Positions 1 to 6,213 of a stretch of 8,464 nucleotides of DNA are shown here, piece by piece. This DNA comes from Candidatus Sumerlaeota bacterium (GTDB lineage: Bacteria; Sumerlaeota; Sumerlaeia; MVZB01; JAJFLK01), in assembly GCA_021772735.1 (NCBI GenBank), contig JAJFLK010000295.1, positions 1 to 8,464 of the forward strand, in the 5' to 3' direction. Within the stretch, counting starts at the first letter, position 1, and every line of letters begins with the position of its first letter. The notes under the pieces are model-generated. The model saw nothing but the letters and a program-made list of their open reading frames with translations. It had not been told where the DNA came from and did not search any database. The position numbers and the translations under genes are program-made.

Positions 1-469
1 CCTTCAGAAACTCAAGCTCGATGAGCGCGCCGATGCAGAAAATCTTGCCGCCGAGCTTCTCGACCAACGCGCAGGTCGCGGCCATCGTTCCTCCGGTGGC
101 CAGCAGGTCGTCGATCACCACAACATTCTCACCCGGCTTGATCGCGTCCTTGTGCATCTCAAGCGTATTCGTCCCGTACTCGAGCTCGTATTCCTCTTTG
201 ATCGAATCATGGGGAAGCTTGCCGGGCTTGCGCGCGAGAACGAGAGGCTTTCCGAGGGCATGGCTGAGCGTCGCCGCGAAAATAAATCCACGCGATTCGA
301 TCCCGACGATGCGATCGATCTTGTCGGCATCGTGACGATGCTGCTCGGCAAACAAGTCCGCGGCGGCTTTGAAGGCGTCCGCGTTGTTAAGGAGTGGCGT
401 AATGTCCTTGAAGATGATCCCCGGTTTCGGGAAATCCGGGACGTCGCGAATGTATTTGTCCAAATCCAT
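1..469 (-). CDS. apt: Adenine phosphoribosyltransferase, C-terminus cut by window edge
   Basis: Apt converts adenine and PRPP to AMP and pyrophosphate in the cytoplasm (purine salvage). Reading the minus strand from the ATG at 469-467 gives 156 open codons that run off the left edge without a stop. The usual length is about 170-185 residues, so only a short C-terminal piece is missing. The start MDLDKYIRDVPDFPKPGI is the classic Apt N-terminus. GIESRGFIF (residues 56-64) is the family's conserved core segment. ARKPGKLP (79-86) belongs to the flexible loop region. VVVIDDLLATGGT (116-128) is the PRPP-binding motif with its two acidic residues. Only a weak AAAAGG precedes the start on the minus strand. 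The gene is divergent from nusA, so it is probably separately transcribed. Identification is firm; the true 3' end lies outside the window. Confidence 0.95.
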   Translation of the reverse strand, partial: MDLDKYIRDVPDFPKPGIIFKDITPLLNNADAFKAAADLFAEQHRHDADKIDRIVGIESRGFIFAATLSHALGKPLVLARKPGKLPHDSIKEEYELEYGTNTLEMHKDAIKPGENVVVIDDLLATGGTMAATCALVEKLGGKIFCIGALIELEFLK

Positions 470-617
470 AATCGGAGGCCTTTTCGTGGTCCGGAATCGA
501 ATGGAAGATGCTGCACGTGAGGAGGGAGGAAGCGACCTAACTATCGCCACCCATCCCCCGAGGGCGCAGTACGATGAACCATGGTCGAGTCCGAATCAAG
601 TGCTTTGAACTTTGGTC

Positions 618-646
618 TTGTCAGGGGGCGAGTTATGCGATACAAG
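618..646 (+). promoter_or_regulatory. Candidate sigma70-type promoter of the nusA operon
   Basis: TTGTCA (618-623, five of six matches to TTGACA) is separated by exactly 17 bases from TACAAG (641-646, four of six matches to TATAAT). Transcription would start near 652-654, just ahead of the attenuator-like hairpin. This would make the nusA leader about 195 bases long. The call rests on consensus matching only. Confidence 0.45.
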
Positions 647-658
647 TTTAACGTTTAT

Positions 659-681
659 CGCTTGGTGAATGATGTCAAGTG
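659..681 (+). promoter_or_regulatory. Candidate antiterminator stem in the nusA leader
   Basis: CGCTTG (659-664) can pair with CAAGTG (676-681) across an 11-base loop, giving six pairs including one G-U. The right arm overlaps the left arm of the terminator hairpin at 677-701, so the two structures cannot form together. This is the geometry of an attenuator in which the upstream stem permits read-through. The pairing is seen directly; the regulatory role is inferred, and the stem is short. Confidence 0.35.
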
Positions 682-701
682 GGCTGTTGCCCGCTTTTTT
701 T
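677..701 (+). terminator. Rho-independent terminator hairpin within the nusA leader (attenuator)
   Basis: AAGTGGGC (677-684) pairs with GCCCGCTT (689-696) around a TGTT loop, with one wobble, and is followed by a T tract through 701. It has the form of an intrinsic terminator on the plus strand. No plus-strand gene ends just upstream: apt reads the other way, and the candidate nusA promoter lies 31 bases before it. It therefore probably terminates the nusA transcript prematurely. Premature terminators upstream of rimP-nusA-infB operons are known in other bacteria (the rimP leader), and NusA itself promotes hairpin-dependent termination, so autoregulation is plausible but unproven here. Confidence 0.7.
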
Positions 702-834
702 GTTGATCCGGCGAGTGCGGGCTCAAGACCCGAGACGCGTATAAATCAAGTTTATTGAGGCGTCGAAGTAGCCATTACATGGATGGCTCCGTGACTGCCC
801 GGAACCGGCAGGAGCGGATCGACGCCACCCATAG

Positions 835-840
835 AGGAGG
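835..840 (+). promoter_or_regulatory. Strong Shine-Dalgarno deciding the nusA start
   Basis: AGGAGG lies seven bases upstream of the ATG at 848-850. It decides between that ATG and an upstream in-frame TTG at 755, which would add 31 residues with no NusA resemblance and no ribosome site. It is the strongest ribosome site in the window. Confidence 0.85.
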
Positions 841-847
841 GACAAAT

Positions 848-2383
848 ATGGACCCCGCCACAATCAAAGCCTTTATGCGTCAGATCAGTAAGGAGAAGGA
901 TCTCGATCCCCTCCTGATCAAGCAGGCCATCGAACGCGCGATCCTGACGGCCTCGCGCAAGAACCTTTCCCAGTACCGCGATGCGGTTGCCAATCTGGAC
1001 CTCGATTCCGGCGAGCTGACGGTGAGCGTCACCAAAACGATCGTCGACAACGAATCCGAAACGGATCGGGAATTCATCCGGGTCCGCGAGGCGCGCAAGG
1101 TTCTTAAGAATAAGAAACTCAAGCCCGGCGAAGAGGTTATCGTCCCGATCAGCCCTTCTGAGTTCGGCCGCATCGCCGCGCAATCGGCGCGGCAGATCGT
1201 CATGCAGCAGCTTCGTGACGCTGAGCGCACAAGAATCTATAACGAGTTCAAGGACAAAACGGGCCAGGTCGTCACGGGCATCGTGCAGCGCTTTGAGCAT
1301 CGCGACGTGATCATGAACATCGGCAAGACCGAAGGCATCATGCCGCTCAACGAGCAGCCGCACGGGGCAAAGTATCACTTCAACGACCGGCTCAAGGTCA
1401 TGATTACCCGCGTCGAGCTGACGCCTCGGGGGCCGCAGATTATTCTTTCGCGGCGCACGCCGAACCTCCTGGTCGAGCTCTTCAAGCAGGAAGTGCCCGA
1501 AATCGTGGATGGAACGGTGCAGATCGTGGGAATCGCCCGTGAGGCCGGAGTCCGAACGAAGCTTGCCGTCAAGTCGAACAACTCGGACGTCGATCCCGTC
1601 GGCGCGTGCGTCGGGATGAAAGGCTCGCGGGTCCAGATGGTCGTGCGCGAGCTTGAGAACGAAAAAATCGACATTGTTCCCTGGAGTCCCGATCCGAGAA
1701 CGTTCGTCACTAATGCGCTGAACCCGGCCAAGATCGTCAGCATCGAGATGGATGATGTGCGTAAAGAGGCCAACGTCACCGTGGCCCAGGGCAATCTGGC
1801 AATCGCGATCGGTCGCAAGGGCCAGAATACGAAGCTCGCGGCGCGCCTGTCCGGCTACCGGCTCAATATCAAATCCGAGAACGAAGACGAACTGGCCTAC
1901 GAGGAAATCCAACGCCGTTACCTGGAGGACTTCCTGGTCCAGATTCCGGAGATGACCGAAATCGGAACGCAAGGACTCCTGCGATCGAGCTACAACAGCG
2001 TTGAGAAAATCGCGAAGATTGATGCGGCACGCCTTCTGGCGTTCACCCAGGATGACGAAGCCCTGGCCGAACGCCTGATCGCCGGCGCGCGTGAATACCT
2101 CGAAGCCCTGCGCAAGATGGAAGACGACCGCCGCGACGCCCGCGAAGCCGAAAAGGCGGAGAAAGAAGCTGAGGCTGAGATGGCAAAAGCTGAGGCAGCA
2201 GAAGCCGAGGCTGCCGATGATGCCGCACAGGGCGATGAAACCGCAGCCAGCGAGACCGATGCAACTGCCGCGGACGATGATCCCGAGCCCGATGCTGGGG
2301 CTGAAACGGCGGAATCGGGCGAGGACGAACTGGTTCAGGCAGAGGCGGCAGCCGATGATGGTGGAGACAGCAAAGAGGGTTAG
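848..2383 (+). CDS. nusA: Transcription termination/antitermination factor NusA
   Basis: NusA binds RNA polymerase and nascent RNA to control pausing, intrinsic termination and antitermination. The protein is 511 residues; E. coli NusA is 495. Residues 1 to about 130 form the polymerase-binding N-terminal domain (opening MDPATIKAFMRQISKEKDLD). An S1 RNA-binding domain follows at about 135-202. KH1 carries VGACVGMKGSRV (251-262) and KH2 carries IAIGRKGQNTKLAARL (319-334), both with intact GxxG loops. After a short helical segment (about 370-425) the chain becomes a low-complexity Ala/Glu/Asp tail (about 430-511) in place of the paired acidic-repeat domains of E. coli. The start is fixed by AGGAGG at 835-840. 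It is the first gene of the operon, probably under the leader attenuator at 677-701. Identification is firm; the length and composition of the tail are the only oddity. Confidence 0.97.
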   Translation: MDPATIKAFMRQISKEKDLDPLLIKQAIERAILTASRKNLSQYRDAVANLDLDSGELTVSVTKTIVDNESETDREFIRVREARKVLKNKKLKPGEEVIVPISPSEFGRIAAQSARQIVMQQLRDAERTRIYNEFKDKTGQVVTGIVQRFEHRDVIMNIGKTEGIMPLNEQPHGAKYHFNDRLKVMITRVELTPRGPQIILSRRTPNLLVELFKQEVPEIVDGTVQIVGIAREAGVRTKLAVKSNNSDVDPVGACVGMKGSRVQMVVRELENEKIDIVPWSPDPRTFVTNALNPAKIVSIEMDDVRKEANVTVAQGNLAIAIGRKGQNTKLAARLSGYRLNIKSENEDELAYEEIQRRYLEDFLVQIPEMTEIGTQGLLRSSYNSVEKIAKIDAARLLAFTQDDEALAERLIAGAREYLEALRKMEDDRRDAREAEKAEKEAEAEMAKAEAAEAEAADDAAQGDETAASETDATAADDDPEPDAGAETAESGEDELVQAEAAADDGGDSKEG

Positions 2384-2393
2384 ACTTTGAGCC

Positions 2394-2536
2394 GTGCGGC
2401 AGCAGTCCATCTGCCATGGAGCCGCATCGCATCGTTCAGAAGAAGGCGGATGGCTTGACTTGGCGACAAGTCTTGAGGTTCAATGACGATTGCTTTTCAC
2501 CCTGAGGGGTGATGCGGCTGCATCCGAATGCGGCCG
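2394..2536 (+). other. Structured nusA-infB intergenic RNA with competing stems (candidate)
   Basis: Four local stem-loops can be drawn by eye. First, GTGCGGC (2394-2400) pairs with GCCGCAT (2421-2427), enclosing TCCAT/ATGGA (2406-2420). Second, GACTTG-GCGA-CAAGTC (2457-2472) has a GNRA tetraloop. Third is TCACCC-TGAG-GGGTGA (2497-2512). Fourth, CGGCTGCAT-CCGA-ATGCGGCCG (2515-2536) has one wobble. In addition AGCCGCATC (2420-2428) is perfectly complementary to GATGCGGCT (2511-2519), extendable to 11 pairs with a wobble. That long-range pairing would disrupt the first, third and fourth hairpins. None is followed by a T tract, so they are not intrinsic terminators. The element lies in the 176-base gap just upstream of the infB start. 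Roles in translation control or RNA processing are speculative; no known RNA family was recognised. Confidence 0.4.
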
Positions 2537-2559
2537 AAAACTGGAGAACACTTTACTCA

Positions 2560-5544
2560 ATGCGGATTTACACACTGGCAAAAGAGCTAAGCGAACGCTT
2601 TTCCATCAAGGTGAAGAGTTCCGACCTCGCCACTGAAGTCCGTGACGCCCCGGAATTCAGCCATCTAAAGGACTCAATTAAGAGTCACGCTTCCTCTGTC
2701 GCCGACGACGTCGTCGCCCAGATCTACGCTTCATACGAGAAGCGCCACGGCCCTCCCGGGCCAAGCAAGGAAGACGTTGCCGAATCGCAGCGCAAGGCCG
2801 AGGAACAGAAGCGGCTTGAGACCGAACAGGCCAGCCAGGCCGAGCAGAAGCGACGTGACGAGATTAAGCTTCGCCGCCAGCAGCTTGAGCAGCAGCGTCA
2901 GGGCCAGGCCGAAATTAAGCGAGTCGAGCTTGAGCGCGCGCGTCAGCGCCGCGACGAAGAAGTCAGTCAACGGCGCGAAGCCCTCGGACGCAGCCCCGTT
3001 CCGCTGCCGGTGCCTCCGCCGAGGCCTGCACCGGCCGCCGGGGGCGTGCCCCTGCCCAAGCCGCGGGTCGCGCCACTGCCAAAATCTGCCCCTGGCGGTC
3101 CTGTGCCGCCCAAATCGAGTCCCGTAAGGGCAGCGCCTCCGGCCTCGAAGAAATCAGCGCCCGCTCCCCCTCCAAGCGCGACCGTAAGAGCCGTGAGCCC
3201 AGCGCCGAGCGCATCAACGGCTTCACCTGCGGCAGCCGCGCCCGGCGCGCGGGCAAAGTCCGCGCCCATGTCGCCTCCGGTCAAGCGCCCGGACGGCCAG
3301 CCGGCCCCACCGCCCCCGCCGAAATTGAGCGCCGAATCTCCTTTCCGCATGCGGCCTGCCGCTCCACCGCGCTCGCGAGCCCCTAAACCCGCAGATCGCG
3401 ATCACAGAGGCGGCCCCCAGCGGCCCGGCTCCCGACCCGAGAAGCCGGGAGGCGAGAGCCGGCGCCCGGCGCGAGGTGGCAAACCGGGTGAACTGGTTCT
3501 GCCCAGCATCGAGGCCATGTCCCTGAAAACGCCGTCGCGGCGCGGACGCGGCGGCGCCCCCGCCCCGGGCGACAAGGGACGTCCCGCGACGCCCAAGCGC
3601 AAAGGCTTCAAGACGATCGATCGCTCAGAGATCGAGTTTAAACCATCGAAAGTCTATGGGCTTGCGGACGAATTCCGTCGGCCCATCGGCGCTCAAAAAC
3701 GCCGACCCATGGGACCGGGACGCACCGGCGGTCGCGGGCGACGCGAAAAAAGCACCGCCCCGAAAGGGCCGGTCGTATTGCACGATATGATGAGCGTGGC
3801 GCAATTTGCCGAAAAGCTCGGCATCTCGGCGGCCGAGATCGTCAAGCGCGTCTTCATGATGGGCCAGCAGCTTACGATCAATCAATTGATCGAGCCCGAC
3901 TTGGCTGAACTTATCGCGCAGGACTATGAAATCGAAATCGTTCGAGATGTGGAAGGCCAGGAGACCGAAATCGAAGCCTTGCGACCCGAAATCAGCGCAG
4001 CGAATCTGACGACCCGGCCTCCAGTGGTCACCATCATGGGGCACGTCGATCACGGCAAAACCACGCTGCTCGACGCCTATCGAGCCAGCCGCGTCGTCGA
4101 AGGCGAGGCTGGGGGAATCACGCAGCATATCGGCGCTTACCGAGTCGATACGCCCCGAGGTGAGATCGTTTTCCTCGATACGCCCGGCCATGCCGCCTTC
4201 ACCTCGATGCGTGCTCGCGGCGCGAAAGTCACAGACATTGTGATCCTCGTCGTCAGTGCGGACGACGGCGTCATGCCGCAGACCATTGAGGCGATTAACC
4301 ATGCCCGCGAGGCTAAGGTTCCGATGATCGTCGCGATCAACAAGATCGACCTGCCGGCGGCAAACCCCGAACGCGTTCGGACCGAGCTGCTCCAGCACAG
4401 CGTTCTGCCCGAGGAGCTTGGCGGCGATACGATCTTCGTCGAGATTTCCGCCAAGGAAGGCAAGAATCTGGATCAACTGCTCGAAATGATCCAACTGCAG
4501 GCCGAGGTTCTCGAGCTCACCGCCGACCCGGATTGCCGAGCGCAGGGCGCCATCATCGAAGCCCATCTCGACCGTCGCCGAGGCGCCGCCGCGACCGTGC
4601 TTATCCTTCAGGGCACTTTGCGGGCGGGCGATCCGTTTGTCGTCGGCGATCAGAGCGGCCGTGTCCGGCTGATGACTGACGATAGAGGCCAACAGATTCT
4701 AGAAGCGGGCCCATCTCATCCGGTCGAGATCACGGGTTTAAGCGGAGCACCCGATGTCGGCGAGACTTTTCTGGCTCTCGACGAGGAGCGCCAGGCCCGC
4801 GATATTGCTGACCGTAATGCCCATCGCAAGCGCACCAAAGAACTTTCGGTCGGTCACGCCCCGAGGCACATCTCGCTCGAATCCCTCCACGATCGCGTCA
4901 GTGAGGGCACGCTCAAGGAACTCAAGGTCGTGCTTAAAGCCGACGTTCAGGGCTCTCTTGAAGCTGTTTCTCAGGCAATCACAAAGCTCAGCAATTCGGA
5001 AGTCGCACTGCGAATCCTTCACAAGGCCACGGGTTCGATTAACGAATCCGACGTGCAGCTCGCCAACGCTTCGGATGCCATTATCGTCGGCTTCAGCGTG
5101 CGGCCCGATGCCGCGGCGTTGACGCTGGCTGATATTGAGGGCGTCGAGATCAAGACCTATCGCATCATCTACGAACTGATCGATGAATTCGAAAAGGCGA
5201 TCATCGGCATGCTCGACAAGCGATACAAAGAAGTCGCCGAGGGCAAGGTTGAGATTCGCAAGGTTTACAAAATCTCGCGCATGGGCAACATTGCCGGCTG
5301 TTATGTCCTTGAGGGCGAGATCAGGCGCAACAGCCTGGTCCGGCTCGTTCGCGATGGAACGATCGTCTATGAGGGCAAGATGGAATCGCTGCGTCGCGTC
5401 AAGGACGACACCGCGCGCGTCGCCTCGGGTTTCGAATGCGGAATCCGCCTGGAGAAATTCGACGACTTCAAAGAAGGCGACGTCGTCGAATCTTACAAGA
5501 TGGATGAAATCCCTGCCGAACTGGTCGCGGCGAGCGTGAGCTAA
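2560..5544 (+). CDS. infB: Translation initiation factor IF-2
   Basis: IF-2 is the GTPase that brings initiator tRNA to the 30S subunit and promotes subunit joining. With the ATG at 2560 it has 994 residues, long for the family (E. coli 890). The opening MRIYTLAKELSERF matches the usual IF2 N-terminal helical segment and is why I chose this start. A start at 2512 (ATG) or 2509 (GTG) would add 16-17 residues, but it falls within the hairpin-rich spacer. GGAG at 2543-2546 is 13 bases from the chosen ATG, rather far. Residues about 65-145 are a charged Glu/Gln/Arg coiled coil. About 145-400 is a Pro/Ala then Gly/Arg low-complexity linker. The IF2_N domain lies at about 411-460. The G domain has GHVDHGKT (494-501), DTPGH (540-544), NKID (594-597) and SAK (630-632). 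The C-terminal IF2 domains are complete. It is co-directional with nusA. Confidence 0.97.
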   Translation: MRIYTLAKELSERFSIKVKSSDLATEVRDAPEFSHLKDSIKSHASSVADDVVAQIYASYEKRHGPPGPSKEDVAESQRKAEEQKRLETEQASQAEQKRRDEIKLRRQQLEQQRQGQAEIKRVELERARQRRDEEVSQRREALGRSPVPLPVPPPRPAPAAGGVPLPKPRVAPLPKSAPGGPVPPKSSPVRAAPPASKKSAPAPPPSATVRAVSPAPSASTASPAAAAPGARAKSAPMSPPVKRPDGQPAPPPPPKLSAESPFRMRPAAPPRSRAPKPADRDHRGGPQRPGSRPEKPGGESRRPARGGKPGELVLPSIEAMSLKTPSRRGRGGAPAPGDKGRPATPKRKGFKTIDRSEIEFKPSKVYGLADEFRRPIGAQKRRPMGPGRTGGRGRREKSTAPKGPVVLHDMMSVAQFAEKLGISAAEIVKRVFMMGQQLTINQLIEPDLAELIAQDYEIEIVRDVEGQETEIEALRPEISAANLTTRPPVVTIMGHVDHGKTTLLDAYRASRVVEGEAGGITQHIGAYRVDTPRGEIVFLDTPGHAAFTSMRARGAKVTDIVILVVSADDGVMPQTIEAINHAREAKVPMIVAINKIDLPAANPERVRTELLQHSVLPEELGGDTIFVEISAKEGKNLDQLLEMIQLQAEVLELTADPDCRAQGAIIEAHLDRRRGAAATVLILQGTLRAGDPFVVGDQSGRVRLMTDDRGQQILEAGPSHPVEITGLSGAPDVGETFLALDEERQARDIADRNAHRKRTKELSVGHAPRHISLESLHDRVSEGTLKELKVVLKADVQGSLEAVSQAITKLSNSEVALRILHKATGSINESDVQLANASDAIIVGFSVRPDAAALTLADIEGVEIKTYRIIYELIDEFEKAIIGMLDKRYKEVAEGKVEIRKVYKISRMGNIAGCYVLEGEIRRNSLVRLVRDGTIVYEGKMESLRRVKDDTARVASGFECGIRLEKFDDFKEGDVVESYKMDEIPAELVAASVS

Positions 5545-5593
5545 TCGACGCTGCGACGACGTTAGTGCCGATATATCCCGGTGGCACAACATA

Positions 5594-5986
5594 ATGGCCA
5601 ACCGCGACCTAGACCCCCAATTTACCGACGATCCCACCCCCAGCCCGGCCCACGAACTTGCGCTCCAGGCGCCCATTAGCGAGGCCTCCGAACTCCACTT
5701 TGAGTTCAGCGTCTGCGTGCTCGAAGCCGAGTTGCGGCTGCCGATGTGTCACTCGCTGAAGGCCAAACGCGGCATCCTCGCCCGCGTGCTCAATCACCTG
5801 AAAAAATCCGGCCCGGTATCAGTCGCCGAAGTCGCGCATCAGAACTCATGGTCTCAAGCCGGCATCGCGGTCGCGGCCCTCTCTTCGGATCGTGCCGTTG
5901 CCGAGGGCATCTTGCGCGCGTCCGAGAAGCATCTGGCTCGAAGCCGAGAGGTCGAGCTGGTCTCCGCTTCGATCTATTTTCTATAA
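5594..5986 (+). CDS. ylxP: DUF503 family protein (YlxP-like)
   Basis: This is a 130-residue protein of the small DUF503 family, which is often found beside infB and rbfA; its biochemical role is not established. The family core runs from about residue 38 to the end. It has VCVLEAELRLP (40-50), HSLKAKRGILARVLNHLKK (53-71), VSVAEVAHQNSW (75-86), and a helix SSDRAVAEGIL that ends near 107. The first 36 or so residues are a Pro/Asp-rich extension not expected in the family, so either this gene has a real extension or translation begins further in. No good ribosome site precedes the ATG. It starts 49 bases after the infB stop, consistent with the same transcript. rbfA, the usual next gene, is not in the window. 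Confidence 0.85.
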   Translation: MANRDLDPQFTDDPTPSPAHELALQAPISEASELHFEFSVCVLEAELRLPMCHSLKAKRGILARVLNHLKKSGPVSVAEVAHQNSWSQAGIAVAALSSDRAVAEGILRASEKHLARSREVELVSASIYFL

Positions 5987-6031
5987 GCTCATGGGAGGGA
6001 CGCTCGGGCGTGTTTACGCAGCGAGTGCGAT

Positions 6032-6065
6032 CCGAGCCGAGCCGAGCCGAGCCGAGCCGAGCCGA
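6032..6065 (+). repeat. CCGAG pentanucleotide tandem repeat, 6.8 copies
   Basis: The unit CCGAG is repeated six times without error and ends with a partial CCGA. It abuts a run of seven A residues (6065-6071). It lies in non-coding sequence downstream of the DUF503 gene. Perfect short tandem arrays of this kind can change copy number by slippage; whether this one does cannot be told from a single sequence. Confidence 0.95.
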
Positions 6066-6091
6066 AAAAAAGGTGAAAGTCCGTGAGGGCT

Positions 6092-6101
6092 GTGTTAACA
6101 C
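6092..6101. other. Perfect 10-bp palindrome GTGTTAACAC
   Basis: GTGTTAACAC is a self-complementary decamer about 110 bases upstream of the helicase. A related partial sequence, GTGTTTAC, lies at 6010-6019. A dimeric-regulator operator is possible, but a palindrome this short can occur by chance. Confidence 0.3.
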
Positions 6102-6184
6102 GGTCGCGCCCACGTATTGCTCGATGCAAGGGTCCAATGCGTGGATTCACAGATTGATCCCTGCGAGATCATCCACCCTTCGCC

Positions 6185-6211
6185 TTGACCGACACCCTAT
6201 AACCGTATAAC
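6185..6211 (+). promoter_or_regulatory. Possible promoter of the helicase gene
   Basis: TTGACC (6185-6190, five of six) is followed after 15 bases by TATAAC (6206-6211, five of six). The -10-like box is part of a direct duplication of TATAACCG (6198-6205 and 6206-6213), so a second TATAAC lies 8 bases upstream. The spacing is shorter than ideal. Transcription from here would start near 6217, just past the TTG candidate start at 6214 and about 50 bases before the ATG at 6271. Confidence 0.35.
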
Positions 6212-6213
6212 CG

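Larger units (their letters stand above)
470..847. other. Divergent apt/nusA intergenic region
   Basis: This 378-base spacer separates the divergent apt and nusA genes. I see no convincing protein-coding gene in it; the short open frames lack family resemblance and ribosome sites. On the plus strand it holds a promoter-like element (618-646), a short leader with a terminator hairpin (677-701) and a competing upstream stem (659-681), then about 145 further leader bases before the nusA ribosome site. That last part has one modest hairpin, CTGCC/GGCAG at 795-811. No clear promoter for apt was found on the minus strand. rimP, the usual upstream neighbour of nusA, is not here. Confidence 0.7.
5987..6213. 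other. Intergenic spacer between the DUF503 gene and the helicase
   Basis: No credible gene is visible in these 227 bases. They contain a weak 4-bp hairpin, ACGC-TCGG-GCGT (6000-6011, followed by only three Ts). A CCGAG tandem array (6032-6065), an A7 tract (6065-6071), a perfect 10-bp palindrome (6092-6101) and a promoter-like pair with duplicated TATAACCG (6185-6213) follow. Open frames crossing the array owe their length to the repeat reading as a short peptide repeat. A boundary between two transcription units probably falls here. Confidence 0.55.

Noticed and set aside
152..520. Plus-strand open frames within the apt region (21-335, 152-520, 369-608)
   Set aside because: The minus strand encodes an unmistakable Apt with its PRPP motif, so these are frame shadows.
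740..745. TATAAA as a second -10 box in the nusA leader
   Set aside because: No -35-like hexamer lies 15-19 bases upstream, and AT-rich hexamers can arise by chance.
752..2410. A 552-codon open frame on the minus strand opposite nusA
   Set aside because: It mirrors the nusA codons in a GC-rich genome, has no recognisable domain, and nusA on the plus strand is certain. The same applies to the long minus-strand frames opposite infB (3625-4692, 4738-5676) and opposite the helicase (6169-7008).
6000..6015. ACGC-TCGG-GCGT hairpin followed by GTTT as a terminator for the infB operon
   Set aside because: The stem is only four pairs and the T run is three bases, too weak to call; Rho-dependent termination or read-through is equally possible.
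6072..6110. GGTGAAAGTCC followed by GGGCTGTG, reminiscent of a cobalamin riboswitch or a group II intron segment
   Set aside because: Only the GGTGAAAGTCC string fits. The CCCGC-AACTGT part of a cobalamin riboswitch and the domain V/VI sequence of a group II intron are absent, and the downstream gene is not B12-related.
5746..6210. Open frames on both strands crossing the CCGAG array (5746-6210 plus, 5892-6086 plus, 5790-6137 minus)
   Set aside because: They overlap the DUF503 gene in other frames and their remaining length comes from the tandem array and low-complexity sequence; there is no ribosome site or family resemblance.
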